Shown here: positions 1 to 8,922 of the stretch, one piece after another
Layout of the letters: each line of letters starts with the position of its first letter
Position numbering within the stretch: position 1 is the stretch's first letter
Assembly (NCBI GenBank): GCA_015233615.1
Contig: JADFXJ010000028.1
Coordinates: forward strand, 1-34,887
Reading direction: 5' to 3'
Origin: Nitrospirota bacterium
GTDB taxonomy: Bacteria; Nitrospirota; Thermodesulfovibrionia; Thermodesulfovibrionales; Magnetobacteriaceae
DNA: 34,887 nucleotides
The notes under the pieces: generated by a model
Databases searched by the model: none
Seen by the model: the letters and a program-made list of their open reading frames with translations, nothing else
What the model was told of the DNA's origin: nothing
Made by a program: the position numbers and the translations under genes

Positions 1-1214
1 GCATTTGTTCCACCGAAACCAAAAGAATTAGAAAGCACATAATCTACATTTACCTTTCTGGCCTTGCCCGGGACGTAGTCGAGATCGCACTCGGGGTCAG
101 GGTTTTCCAGGTTAATGGTGGGGGGTATAATACCATTACAGATAGTAAGTACCGAAAACACTCCTTCCACGCCACCCGCCGCACCGAGGAGGTGTCCCGT
201 CATGGACTTCGTTGAACTTACGGCCAGCTTGTAGGCATGGTCGCCGAAGAGGTTTTTAATGGCGGCGCTCTCCAACTCGTCGTTGAATTTGGTGGACGTA
301 CCGTGGGCGTTTATGTAATCGATTTTGTCAGGGGAAATCCCTGCGTCTTCGATTGCAGCCTTCATACATCTGTAGGCGCCCTCACCCTCGGGAGCCGGGG
401 ACGTTATGTGGTAAGCGTCGCTGGTCATGCCGTAGCCCGCAACCTCTGCGTAGATTCTTGCTCCCCTGGACTTTGCGTAGTCGAGTGTTTCGAGAACGAG
501 CACGCCGGCACCCTCACTCATGACGAAGCCGTCGCGCTGTGAGTCGAAGGGCCTGCTTGCCTTCTCGGGAGCATCGTTGCGCCTTGAGAGGGCCTTCATG
601 ACTGCGAACCCGGAAAAAGCCAGTGGCGAGATGACGGACTCGGTGCCACCGGCTATCATGGCGTCGGCGGCTCCTCTTTGCAGGATCTTGAATGCGTCGC
701 CTATGGCGTGGTTGCCGGTAGCACATGCGGTAACTACGGCCGAGTTAGGTCCTTTGGCACCTAACTTTATAGATACGTTACCGCTGGCCAGGTTTATGAT
801 AAGCATAGGTATGAAAAAAGGTGATACCTTCCTGTATCCACCTTCGAGATAGGCCTTGTGGTAGTGTTCGATGGCAGGAAGTCCGCCTATACCCGAACCT
901 ATGAGTACGCCAACTCTATCGGCGTTTTCATAGGTTATCCTCAGACCGGAGTCTTTCAGTGCCATGTCCGACGCCCCGATAGCGAAGTGGATGAACCTGT
1001 CCATCTTCTTGACCTCTTTGGGATGGATATAGTCTTCGGGGTTAAAATCATCCACCTCACCGGCGATCTGGACGGGAATGTTAGGATCGTTGAACCTGGT
1101 TACCCTGCCAACGCCGGACTTGCCGGCTATCACGGCCTCCCATGCCTTACCGACACCCGTACCCAACGGTGTTACGACGCCTAAACCGGTTACCACTACT
1201 CTGTTATTTTCCAT
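1..1214 (-). CDS. fabF: 3-oxoacyl-ACP synthase II (KAS II), 3' end cut by window
   Basis: Condensing enzyme that extends acyl-ACP by two carbons with malonyl-ACP in cytoplasmic type II fatty-acid synthesis. Translation on the minus strand begins [12 protein letters not shown] at the ATG at 1214-1212. All three catalytic residues are visible: Cys164 in the VTACATG motif, His305 in NAHGTST and His342 in [10 protein letters not shown]. About 404 residues are present; the family is usually 410-415, so only the last few residues lie beyond position 1. The gene follows acpP by 12 nt, the usual substrate-carrier pairing, and is probably cotranscribed with it. No strong ribosome binding site is seen, so translation may be coupled to acpP. 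Function is secure; FabF is preferred over FabB because of the adjacent acpP. Confidence 0.96.
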   Translation of the reverse strand, partial: MENNRVVVTGLGVVTPLGTGVGKAWEAVIAGKSGVGRVTRFNDPNIPVQIAGEVDDFNPEDYIHPKEVKKMDRFIHFAIGASDMALKDSGLRITYENADRVGVLIGSGIGGLPAIEHYHKAYLEGGYRKVSPFFIPMLIINLASGNVSIKLGAKGPNSAVVTACATGNHAIGDAFKILQRGAADAMIAGGTESVISPLAFSGFAVMKALSRRNDAPEKASRPFDSQRDGFVMSEGAGVLVLETLDYAKSRGARIYAEVAGYGMTSDAYHITSPAPEGEGAYRCMKAAIEDAGISPDKIDYINAHGTSTKFNDELESAAIKNLFGDHAYKLAVSSTKSMTGHLLGAAGGVEGVFSVLTICNGIIPPTINLENPDPECDLDYVPGKARKVNVDYVLSNSFGFGGTN

Positions 1215-1226
1215 AGCCGGATTTTA

Positions 1227-1466
1227 TCAGGAGCTCTTGCCGAGTTTCTTTGTTATGTAATCTACGGCATCCTGAACCTTCGTTATTTTTTCGGCTTCTT
1301 CGTCCGGAATCTGTATTCCAAAGGCTTCTTCGAAAGCCATTACGAGTTCCACGGTGTCCAGAGAATCGGCCCCAAGGTCTTCGACGAACGCCGACTCCGG
1401 CTTCACCTGATTTATGTCTATTCCGAGCTGCTTCGATATAATCTCTTTTACCCTTGCATCTACCAT
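1227..1466 (-). CDS. acpP: acyl carrier protein
   Basis: Small acidic carrier (79 residues, the normal length) that holds growing fatty acyl chains on a phosphopantetheine arm. The attachment serine is Ser35 in the motif [11 protein letters not shown], and the C-terminal acidic helices are typical. The start is fixed by a GGAGGTT ribosome binding site 8 nt upstream of the ATG at 1466. It lies between fabG (264 nt upstream in the direction of transcription) and fabF (12 nt downstream). The long gap before it may contain its own promoter; an inverted repeat at 1504-1519 lies just upstream of its start. Confidence 0.97.
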   Translation of the reverse strand: MVDARVKEIISKQLGIDINQVKPESAFVEDLGADSLDTVELVMAFEEAFGIQIPDEEAEKITKVQDAVDYITKKLGKSS

Positions 1467-1503
1467 TTAGTTAACCTCCATCATAAGTGGTATCTCAACC
1501 TTA

Positions 1504-1519
1504 TTCAGTATAAACTGAA
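1504..1519. promoter_or_regulatory. inverted repeat upstream of acpP
   Basis: Six-base perfect arms (TTCAGT and ACTGAA) separated by ATAA, 37 nt upstream of the acpP start codon. Read on the minus strand, the centre also gives a TATACT hexamer that could serve as a -10 box, although no convincing -35 box was found. It could be an operator for a fatty-acid synthesis regulator, but it matches no operator I know, and a 6-bp palindrome in AT-rich DNA can arise by chance. Confidence 0.3.
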
Positions 1520-1730
1520 ATTTCATCTATTCTTAACAAAACACAATGTCTCCGGCACCTGCCGATGTCTGCCAATGTCAAAAGAAAACGTCTAAAGAAC
1601 TAATTAAATCAATAAATCCCGCCAAACCAGTAAAACCCGCCGGGCCTCTATCGGTTTGGCTTTCTAAAAACGCTGCAGGTTATAAAACGCTGCACTTAAA
1701 TTATGCGTTGTTACATGAGCTTATGCGCCG

Positions 1731-2477
1731 CTACATATACATACCGCCGTTAACGTGTATTACGTTACCGGTCAGGTAACCCGATTCGGGGGAGGCCAGA
1801 AAGACTACCGCGTTTGCTACGTCCTCTACCTCGCCGAACTTGCCCATGGGTATGGCTTTCATCATCTCTTCTCTTACCTTATCGGCAAGCGAGTTAGTCA
1901 TGGCGGTAACAATGAAGCCCGGGGCGACTGCATTAGCGGTTATGCCCCGCTTCGCGTACTCTTTTGCCGTCGTCTTGGTAAGTCCCACGATTCCGGCCTT
2001 GGAGGCGGAATAGTTTGCCTGGCCGGGGTTGCCCATAAAGGCCACTACCGACGCTATATTTACGATTCTCCCGTACCTCTGCTTCGCCATCACCTTTACA
2101 GCCTCTTTGGTGCACAGAAACACGCTCTTGAGATTTACACCGAGCACCAGGTCCCAGTCCTCCTCGCTCATTCTCATGAGGAGCCCGTCCCTGGTTATGC
2201 CGGCGTTGTTGACAAGCACGTCTATCCTGCCAAAGGTTTCCATTATAGAGGCGAACGCCTCAGAGACGTCTTTGGAGTTCGATACGTCGAACTTTACAGC
2301 CATGGTCTTTACGCCCTCTCCTTCAATTTCAGCCGCAGTCTTTTGTGCCTCTTGAAGATTTACGTCGGATATGATCACGTTAGCGCCTTTTTTCGCCAAC
2401 GCAAAAGCAATGGCTTTGCCGATACCCCTGGCAGAGCCGGTTATCAGTGCAACCTGTCCATCCATGGCACCTTTCAT
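1731..2477 (-). CDS. fabG: 3-oxoacyl-ACP reductase
   Basis: NADPH-dependent reductase of the short-chain dehydrogenase family, carrying out the first reduction in each fatty-acid elongation round. The cofactor loop is TGSARGIG (residues 13-20). NNAG is at 90-93, and the catalytic residues are Asn115, Ser143, Tyr156 and Lys160 (YSASK). At 248 residues it has the usual FabG length. Two in-frame ATGs (residues 1 and 5) are possible; neither has an ideally spaced ribosome binding site. The strong AGGAGG at 2498-2503 instead serves an upstream ATG at 2488 that opens a four-codon frame (see 2474-2488). Same strand as acpP and fabF, forming a fatty-acid synthesis cluster. Confidence 0.96.
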   Translation of the reverse strand: MKGAMDGQVALITGSARGIGKAIAFALAKKGANVIISDVNLQEAQKTAAEIEGEGVKTMAVKFDVSNSKDVSEAFASIMETFGRIDVLVNNAGITRDGLLMRMSEEDWDLVLGVNLKSVFLCTKEAVKVMAKQRYGRIVNIASVVAFMGNPGQANYSASKAGIVGLTKTTAKEYAKRGITANAVAPGFIVTAMTNSLADKVREEMMKAIPMGKFGEVEDVANAVVFLASPESGYLTGNVIHVNGGMYM

Positions 2478-2488
2478 AACCCTGTCAT
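2474..2488 (-). promoter_or_regulatory. four-codon leader ORF overlapping the fabG start
   Basis: The minus strand reads ATG ACA GGG TTA TGA (Met-Thr-Gly-Leu-stop). The AGGAGG at 2498-2503 sits 9 nt before this ATG, ideal spacing, while it is about 20 nt from the annotated fabG ATG. The leader stop overlaps the fabG start as ATGA, the classic geometry for translational coupling. An alternative is that ribosomes simply reach fabG from the second purine tract at 2491-2495, 13 nt away. The arrangement is seen directly; its function is inferred. Confidence 0.4.
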
Positions 2489-2647
2489 AACTCCTAACCT
2501 CCTGAATTCGATTAGCCCTTATTATAGCAAAGCCCGGGAAAAATAATCCAGCATCCGAATCTATATTAAGAAAATCGTATTATTATAGCATATTGCAAAT
2601 TATAAAGGTACACCGAAAAAACAACGCGAGTGCAACTCAATTTACAC

Positions 2648-2676
2648 TTGACATAATTAAAGTCGATAGCTATTAT
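2648..2676 (+). promoter_or_regulatory. sigma-70 promoter for the thiolase gene
   Basis: A consensus -35 box TTGACA (2648-2653) is followed after exactly 17 nt by TATTAT (2671-2676). This is the best housekeeping promoter in the window. It would give a leader of about 160 nt before the thiolase start at 2846. That leader contains a run of nine T residues and a tandem ATGCCATACAATA duplication. Confidence 0.7.
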
Positions 2677-2845
2677 ACTAAATAAGTGAAAACTGGTTGT
2701 GAGGGGTTTTTTTTTGCGGCATATGCCATACAATACAATATTATGCCATACAATAACAATTATGATATCCAACTCTTACCGGAATAGTTTACCCTTCATT
2801 AATATAAGGGTATAAATTATACATAATAATCAGGAGGTATTTAAT

Positions 2846-4132
2846 ATGAGAGAAGTTGTAGTGGTAAGTGGAGCAAGGACTGCCGTTGGAGCTTTTGGCG
2901 GCACGCTGAAGGACGTTTCGGCAATTGACCTGGGTGCGCTGGTATTGAAGGAGACCCTCAAGCGGGCAGGACTTCGTCCGGTTGTCAGCGACTTCATGAA
3001 AGAGGTTGCCCCCGACAAGCTTAGGGACAATGGCACCACGGATCTTGAAAAGAAGTACATGGATTGGGACGATTCTTTGAAGCCGATAGCCATAGACGAA
3101 GTTATAATGGGTAACGTCGTGCAGGCCGGACAGGGCCAGAATCCGGCCAGGCAGGCTACGATTAGAGGAGGCATAACAAAGGAAACCCCGGCAATGACGA
3201 TTAACAAGGTATGCTCCTCCGGCCTCAGGTCTATCGCCATCGGAGCTTCTTCTATAATGACCGGACAGGCGGACGTAATCCTGGCCGGCGGCATGGAGAG
3301 CATGAGCAACATTCCCTTTGCATCGATGCAGGCCAGGTGGGGCTACCGCATGGCACTAAACGGCATTGCCGAGCTTCACGATCTCATGGTCTTCGATGGC
3401 CTTTACGAGATATTCTATGGCTACCACATGGGCATAACCGCCGAAAATATCTGCGATCTCTATGGCATAACCAGGCTGGAACAGGACGAACTCGCTCTTC
3501 AAAGCCATAACAGGGCGCTTCAGGCGATGAAAGACGGCATATTCAAAGAGGAGATCGTTCCCGTCGTAATAAAGGGACGCAAGGGCGACACCATCGTAGA
3601 CACCGACGAAAGGCCCATGGAAACCTCTTTGGAAAAGCTGGGAAAATTAAGGCCCGCTTTCAAAAAAGACGGCTCGGTAACGGCCGGAAACGCCTCCGGT
3701 ATCAACGACGGCGCCGCGGCGGTGCTTATCATGACCGCAGACAAGGCTAAAGAGCTCGGTCTTACACCGTTCGTAAAGATAAAGGGCTTTGCCTCCGGCG
3801 GAATCGATCCTGCATACATGGGCCTTGGTCCCGTGCCGGCCATCAGGAAGCTTTTGAAGGCCAACAACCTTACCGTTAACGACATAGACATGTGGGAGCT
3901 CAACGAGGCTTTTGCCTCACAGGCAATCTCGTGCATGAAAGAAATGAATATCCCCTACGACAAGCCTAACGAACTTGGCAGCGGCATCTCTTTGGGCCAC
4001 CCGATAGGCTGCACCGGAGCACGGCAGATGGTAACCGCAATGCGCCATATGAAGCGCAAAGGCTACAAGAGAGGCATCATAACGATGTGCATCGGCGGCG
4101 GTATGGGTTTTGCCATGCTCGTGGAGAGCTAA
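2846..4132 (+). CDS. acetyl-CoA C-acetyltransferase (thiolase II) with an insertion
   Basis: Thiolase that condenses two acetyl-CoA to acetoacetyl-CoA or runs the reverse cleavage. The nucleophile is Cys123 (NKVCSSGLRSI). The second active-site set is His385 in GHPIGCTGA and Cys415 in CIGGGMG, with NEAFA at 353-357. The start has an AGGAGG ribosome binding site 9 nt upstream. At 428 residues it is about 35 longer than typical thiolases (about 392). The extra length lies at residues 46-80, between the first helical segment and the conserved EVIMGNVVQAGQGQNPAR block, and is rich in charged residues. It stands alone with its own promoter and a downstream terminator, so its pathway (butyrate-type, polyhydroxybutyrate or fatty-acid degradation) cannot be read from its neighbours. 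Confidence 0.93.
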   Translation: MREVVVVSGARTAVGAFGGTLKDVSAIDLGALVLKETLKRAGLRPVVSDFMKEVAPDKLRDNGTTDLEKKYMDWDDSLKPIAIDEVIMGNVVQAGQGQNPARQATIRGGITKETPAMTINKVCSSGLRSIAIGASSIMTGQADVILAGGMESMSNIPFASMQARWGYRMALNGIAELHDLMVFDGLYEIFYGYHMGITAENICDLYGITRLEQDELALQSHNRALQAMKDGIFKEEIVPVVIKGRKGDTIVDTDERPMETSLEKLGKLRPAFKKDGSVTAGNASGINDGAAAVLIMTADKAKELGLTPFVKIKGFASGGIDPAYMGLGPVPAIRKLLKANNLTVNDIDMWELNEAFASQAISCMKEMNIPYDKPNELGSGISLGHPIGCTGARQMVTAMRHMKRKGYKRGIITMCIGGGMGFAMLVES

Positions 4133-4190
4133 ACCGAACGACGTGAAGAGCTAAACCGGACTACAAAGATCCGCGGAATATAAATCTCAA

Positions 4191-4227
4191 CGGATGTTAT
4201 GGATACCCATGGAAGCCATAACATCCG
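4191..4227 (+). terminator. 12-bp perfect hairpin after the thiolase gene
   Basis: Arms CGGATGTTATGG (4191-4202) and CCATAACATCCG (4216-4227) pair perfectly around a 13-nt loop. There is no U-tract after it, so it is more likely an mRNA-stabilising or pausing stem than a terminator by itself. A true terminator follows at 4259. Confidence 0.5.
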
Positions 4228-4258
4228 TAGCATCGCAGGAACACACTGTATACTTTTA

Positions 4259-4291
4259 GGGCGGCCGATATCAAAGGCCGCCCTTTCCTTA
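4259..4291 (+). terminator. rho-independent terminator between convergent genes
   Basis: GGGCGGCC (4259-4266) and GGCCGCCC (4276-4283) form an 8-bp GC-only stem with a 9-nt loop, followed by TTTCCTT. It lies between the convergent thiolase and cyclic-di-GMP genes. A shorter T-rich stretch on the opposite strand suggests it may act weakly in both directions. Confidence 0.75.
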
Positions 4292-4346
4292 TAGGATTGC
4301 GTGCGTTGCGCGATAGGTTTGTATCAGGTTGCAATCGGTTCTTGTA

Positions 4347-7300
4347 TCAGGTCTTAAGGCCTATTTTACAAAAATATTCTTCTTCTTTCAATATTTTTAT
4401 AAATTCGTCCTGGGGTATTGGTTTGCTAAATAGAAACCCCTGTATTTCGTCACAGCCGAGAGTACGTAATATCTCGAGTTGATCGGGGTCCTCTACCCCC
4501 TCCGCGATTACTCGCAGCCGCAGGTTGTGGGCCATATCTATAATTGTTTTGACAATCGTCAGGTCATCCTGGTTTTTCGTTATTTCTTTAACGAAACTCC
4601 TGTCTATTTTCAATTTCTTGAAAGGAAGGTGCTTTAGATAACTTAACGATGAATAACCCGTACCAAAATCGTCGATTGTAACCTGAATGCCCATAGAATT
4701 AAATTTTCTTAACATCGATATTGTGCTGTCGACGTTTTGCATACAAAAACTTTCGGTTAGCTCGAGTTCCAAATTATTGGGATCTATCTGTGTTTCATAC
4801 ATCACCTGAAATACCAGATCTATAAGGTTATATTGCCTCGATATCTGCTTTAAAGATAAATTAACGGCTATAGTAAGCGAAGGGAATCCCATATTTTGCC
4901 ATATTACGTTTTGCTCACAACTCTTCTTAAGCACCACTTCGCCAAGCGGAATAATCAAACCCGTGTCCTCCGCTAATGGTATAAATCTGTTTGGCGGAAT
5001 TAATCCCAGTTCGGGATGTTGCCAGCGTACCAGTGCCTCGGCACCTATAATTCGTCCGGTATTGATATCTATTTGTGGCTGATAATGTAATACTAACTCG
5101 TTTCTTTCCAGTGCCAGGCGAAGCTCACCCTCTAATTTCATCCGTTCGCTTACTAAGGCATCCATGTCCAAACTAAAACAAGTATACTCGTTTCTACCTG
5201 CTTTTTTAGAATAATACATGGCGATATCCGCACGCTTTAATAAATCTATGGCATTAGTAGCATCGGCGGGATAAAAACTTATACCTATACTAGCCGTTAT
5301 TTTAATATTTATTCTTGTCGTCTCGAATGGTTCCGATATAGCCGATAATATTTTCTCGGCAATAATCTCGGCGTCTTTGGCACTTTTGAGATTCGATAAT
5401 ATAATAGTAAATTCATCGCTGCTGACGCGTGCTACCGTATCCGCTTCGCGAATACATTTAATTAATCGCGAGGAAATCCCTTTTAATACCAAATCTCCAA
5501 TATCATGTCCCACCGTATCGTTGATATTTTTAAAACTATCCACGTCGAAATAAAGAATGGCAAATATAGAACCATATCTGCGGGCATTTTTTATCTCGTG
5601 TTTCAGCCTGTCGTAAAACAGCAATCTATTGGGAAGTCCGGTAAGAATATCGTGATTAGCCATATATTCAAGTTTATTTTCCATTAGCTTACGCTCGATT
5701 ATGCCCGCCAGCGTATTGGCTACGGATGACAAAAAATTATCTTCCAGTTTTGTTTGCAGGTGTCCTGCCTTTACGTACAGATTTATAACACCCAATACTT
5801 TTTCCCGTGATTTTATAGGTATGCAATAGTGTCCGTGATTACTCATACCTTCGAATCGTATTTCGTGGGTGTCGTCTAAACCTGATTTGAATATAATATC
5901 GCCCGTTGCCGCAGCGCGGCCGCATAGACATTTACCCATGGGCAGTTGGGCACAGGTTTTGAACAATTCCAGAGAAACACCCTTATGTGCTTTCATTACA
6001 AGCATTTCGGGATCCTCTTCTATCAGGAAAATACAACCCGTCGACTTGGTCGACAACCACGATACGTCACTGATAATATCGAGAGTTTTTTGTAATTGTT
6101 CTTTAAGTGAAATCATTTCGAGCGATACCTGAAGAATTTGATTTACGACGTTCTGTATAAGAAAGTTGTGCTTTAGTTCTTCTTCCTGCTCTTTACGCAA
6201 AACTATGCCTGCTATCGTATTTGCGATACTTCTTAAAAAGTTTTCTTCTTCGTCATTTCGTTTGTGCTCATCGTTTAAATAGACGTTAATTACTCCAACC
6301 AGTCTATCGCCCGTAATAATGGGAATACAATAATGTCCATGTGGCTGCATTCCCCGATACCTAATCGTGTGGTATTCGTTTTCGATATTAGCTGCAAATA
6401 CGATTTCTTTCGTTCTTGCAGCTAATCCACACAAACACGTACCGAAAGGAACATGCGAGCACATTTTCAATTGCTCTTCGCTTAAATTATGATATGCCTT
6501 AATATCTAGCGTTTCCGAATTATCTTCACACAGAAATATGCAGCCTTTCGATTGCAACGAAATCCAGGATATCGACATTACAAGATCCAGGATTTGTTTT
6601 AATTGTTCATCGTGTGAAAGAGGCAGCAGCGAAATATTTAAAATCGAATTAATAGCTTCCTGAAGCTGGGTATCGTGGGTTATCTTTTCGTCCCTATTAT
6701 ATAATTCGTGTACAGTATCTTCTAATTTCTTTCTTGCTTCCAAATTAAATAATTCGATTACGCCAACTATCGATATAGTGGCGGCTATTGCCGTGGCTGC
6801 TCTGAAAACCTGCACGGGGATATTTACAAAGGCAAGAAAACTATCCGTGTTAATAATATTCGAAGGGAAAATATAGCCTTTTGGCACAACGATGCCTCCA
6901 AGGACACCGTAGATAGCGAACGAGATGCCCGTTAAAATAAAATATTTATCGACTTTTAACCGGGTTAACCTGCCTTCGTCAGCGCGATAATAGTAATAAA
7001 AACCAAATGCCGTTAACATGGCTCCCGGAAATCCTAAGAAATACCTTGCTAATATTTGTCCCGTATTCAAAAAATTGTTCGAAGTATATGAGAAAATGAA
7101 TATGCAAATGAATATACCCGGAGTTAACCACCATTCGTAATACCGCGATAAGAATTTATATGGTATCGTTTCATTAATTTTAAGCAATCTTCTGCCGAAT
7201 TCGAATAAAAAGCCATACGATGCTGTGAGGCAGCACCAGCTTAACGTCTTTAAAACATGATTCAACGGATGAATGAACGAAAGCATATCGAGGAGTTCGT

Positions 7301-7475
7301 TTAAACCATGAACTAAGGCAAAGACGGCCAGCATCCATATAATCCCGGCAATTTTGGAAGCACTTCCTTCCTTAGGATAAACAAATATGGAAATGCCCAT
7401 GGCAATAAAACTCAATCCATAAAGAAGAAATACAATATCTAAATTATTACGAAACCATTGTCCGGCAAAATCCAT
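4347..7475 (-). CDS. membrane GAF-GAF-GGDEF-EAL cyclic-di-GMP protein with degenerate GGDEF
   Basis: A 1042-residue signalling protein. Residues 1-245 hold about seven hydrophobic segments, probably a membrane sensor. Two similar GAF domains follow (about 265-425 and 435-595), each with a CLCG motif (Cys347/Cys349 and Cys516/Cys518) and a later HGHYC motif (His379-Cys383 and His547-Cys551). The diguanylate cyclase domain (about 605-765) has SSDEF at 685-689 in place of GGDEF, so cyclase activity is unlikely. The EAL domain (about 775-1030) keeps EALVRW (813-818), DDFGTG (935-940), KIDRSFV and EGVE, so it is expected to be an active phosphodiesterase. The inferred job is to lower cyclic-di-GMP in response to a signal sensed by the membrane and GAF regions. 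The paired cysteines could bind metal or respond to redox state; this is speculation. It stands alone, convergent with the thiolase. Confidence 0.93.
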   Translation of the reverse strand: MDFAGQWFRNNLDIVFLLYGLSFIAMGISIFVYPKEGSASKIAGIIWMLAVFALVHGLNELLDMLSFIHPLNHVLKTLSWCCLTASYGFLFEFGRRLLKINETIPYKFLSRYYEWWLTPGIFICIFIFSYTSNNFLNTGQILARYFLGFPGAMLTAFGFYYYYRADEGRLTRLKVDKYFILTGISFAIYGVLGGIVVPKGYIFPSNIINTDSFLAFVNIPVQVFRAATAIAATISIVGVIELFNLEARKKLEDTVHELYNRDEKITHDTQLQEAINSILNISLLPLSHDEQLKQILDLVMSISWISLQSKGCIFLCEDNSETLDIKAYHNLSEEQLKMCSHVPFGTCLCGLAARTKEIVFAANIENEYHTIRYRGMQPHGHYCIPIITGDRLVGVINVYLNDEHKRNDEEENFLRSIANTIAGIVLRKEQEEELKHNFLIQNVVNQILQVSLEMISLKEQLQKTLDIISDVSWLSTKSTGCIFLIEEDPEMLVMKAHKGVSLELFKTCAQLPMGKCLCGRAAATGDIIFKSGLDDTHEIRFEGMSNHGHYCIPIKSREKVLGVINLYVKAGHLQTKLEDNFLSSVANTLAGIIERKLMENKLEYMANHDILTGLPNRLLFYDRLKHEIKNARRYGSIFAILYFDVDSFKNINDTVGHDIGDLVLKGISSRLIKCIREADTVARVSSDEFTIILSNLKSAKDAEIIAEKILSAISEPFETTRINIKITASIGISFYPADATNAIDLLKRADIAMYYSKKAGRNEYTCFSLDMDALVSERMKLEGELRLALERNELVLHYQPQIDINTGRIIGAEALVRWQHPELGLIPPNRFIPLAEDTGLIIPLGEVVLKKSCEQNVIWQNMGFPSLTIAVNLSLKQISRQYNLIDLVFQVMYETQIDPNNLELELTESFCMQNVDSTISMLRKFNSMGIQVTIDDFGTGYSSLSYLKHLPFKKLKIDRSFVKEITKNQDDLTIVKTIIDMAHNLRLRVIAEGVEDPDQLEILRTLGCDEIQGFLFSKPIPQDEFIKILKEEEYFCKIGLKT

Positions 7476-8023
7476 AGTTCTTTTCCTTAATGCACGATCG
7501 CACTGTCAAAATATTTATACCAACAAGGAATTGGTATCATTGAAAAACTTATAATTAACTTTCCTTGCTCTTTTCCGCTTAATTTCTTCTGTATGCAATA
7601 TACCCAGTAAATACCACAGCCAATAAGAACGAACGTATATCATACACATACAGCCGGCGCTTATTTCTTTATCGAAGTCTGGAGGGAACATATCTTCTCG
7701 TTGAAATCATTCGGGTTTTCTTACCTTTATCCTCTGGCTGCATACACCGGGTCGTTAAAATGCTTCTTTCGCCTATAATAGAAAGCATCGACATTTATGC
7801 TTTGTTTTTCCCTCTCTTGCGGAACTCCCTAATACTTGCGACAACGTTTATTATATCAAACTGGAGATTATATTTGGATATATATTTGATGCTTATTAAA
7901 AATATATTTACGCAAATATTGAAACCTTAGATAAGTGCCGGATTAATAAGGATAATGTCAATAGATAATACCAGGTAGCAACGATACTAAGTAGTGGGTG
8001 TATCGATTGGCAGTCATTGGGGG
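7476..8023. other. AT-rich intergenic region without a supported gene
   Basis: About 550 nt upstream of the cyclic-di-GMP gene. Frames here are short and lack ribosome binding sites or recognisable protein features. It presumably contains the promoter of the minus-strand gene, but no promoter pair stood out. No tRNA-like cloverleaf was seen. Confidence 0.5.
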
Positions 8024-8139
8024 AGCGTTGCAGGGGGAGCCGGCGAGCCTCCGGATGCACTGGTGCCCTACCGACTAGGCACTCACGGAAGGGGTAGCGA
8101 AAGGACGCGTTCGTTACGGCCGAAGCGAGGGGAAGGATA
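8024..8139 (+). repeat. GC-rich dispersed repeat, copy A
   Basis: This block shares several segments in the same order with the reverse complement of 13934-14050 and with 9257-9331. They are a GCGTTGC stretch flanked by G-runs, then GAAGGGGTAGCG, then GGACGCGT, then CGAAGCGAGGGGAAGG. The three copies differ in the spacer after GGACGCGT. Copy A ends at about 8139, exactly where recognisable coding sequence of the phosphoribosyltransferase gene begins. Confidence 0.75.
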
Positions 8140-8171
8140 CCCTTTCGGAGTCGGCTGTCGAGCAACTACGG

Positions 8172-8765
8172 GTGCAGATTGGCGACCGGAAGCCCCTTGT
8201 GGTTCCGGTGCGGGCCATCGAGCAGGAAGGGTTTAACGCTATCCCCGATGTAATGGCACAAGAAATTGCCGACAAGCTCAATCTGGAATTTGATAGGTAT
8301 TCGACATGCCAGTCAAACAAGGTTGGTCATATCCGTGCCAGAGCGGCGCACCGGATGGTAACACCGGCAATCTTCACAGGACTGGTGCGAGAGGGAGCCG
8401 ATTATGTTATAATAGATGATCATGTAGGGTTGGGTGGGACCATTGCCAACCTTCGCGGTTATATTGAAGAAAGCGGCGGGCTTGTTATAGCCGTATCCAC
8501 TTTGACGGAAAGCCGGGATGGTCGGAAACTGGCATTGAGGCCGGAAACACTTGAAGATTTGGAGAAAAAACATGGACAAAAACTTGATGAATTTTGGTGC
8601 GGCAGCTTCGGACATGGAATCGCAACCCTTACCGAAGCCGAAGGGAGCAATCTCTTACGTCAATCATCCTTTGACGTCATCCGAACTCGAATGGTTAAGG
8701 CAGCAGAGCAGGCACGCGGGCGGGGTTTTTCGGCAGTTGAAATCAGCAGAGACGAAGCCGAATAA
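8172..8765 (+). pseudogene. phosphoribosyltransferase-like protein, probably 5'-truncated
   Basis: The product resembles the type I phosphoribosyltransferases found on mobile elements. VIIDDHVGLGGT at residues 79-90 (counting from GTG 8172) is a PRPP-binding motif of the acidic pair plus glycine-rich loop type, with a Rossmann-like strand before it. The frame stays open upstream to 8079, and protein-like sequence (SESAVEQLR) continues back to about 8145. There it meets repeat copy A. The GTG at 8172 has no ribosome binding site. The most economical reading is the surviving C-terminal part of a longer protein whose 5' end was lost at the repeat junction. A short standalone enzyme cannot be excluded. 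No partner gene is adjacent. The family assignment comes from memory of similar sequences, not from a search. Confidence 0.6.
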
Positions 8766-8922
8766 TCCGTGCCCGCCAAAAGGCTAAACGCAACCAAGCC
8801 CTCATACATTATCGATTATTTCTCTTTTCCTTTATATCGCTGTTCATATTACCTGCGATGCCTCGTTAATCTGCTTAGGGCTTATGAGAACGCTTCCTTT
8901 TACTTTTGCCGGTAAATTGTTT

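Noticed and set aside
237-1184. Several plus-strand open frames of 100-110 codons
   Set aside because: They lie antisense to fabF, whose catalytic motifs are intact; they are shadows of its codon usage.
1546-1779. Plus-strand open frame of 77 codons between acpP and fabG
   Set aside because: No ribosome binding site, low-complexity composition, overlaps the fabG 3' end and contains a 10-bp duplication; no protein-like pattern.
4191-4227. Treating the 12-bp hairpin as the main thiolase terminator
   Set aside because: No U-tract follows; the GC stem with T-run at 4259-4291 fits better.
7994-8236. 80-codon open frame across repeat copy A
   Set aside because: Composition is dictated by the GC-rich repeat and it overlaps the better-supported phosphoribosyltransferase frame.
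8551-8787. 78-codon plus-strand frame inside the phosphoribosyltransferase region
   Set aside because: It overlaps the PRPP-loop-bearing frame out of phase and has no recognisable features.
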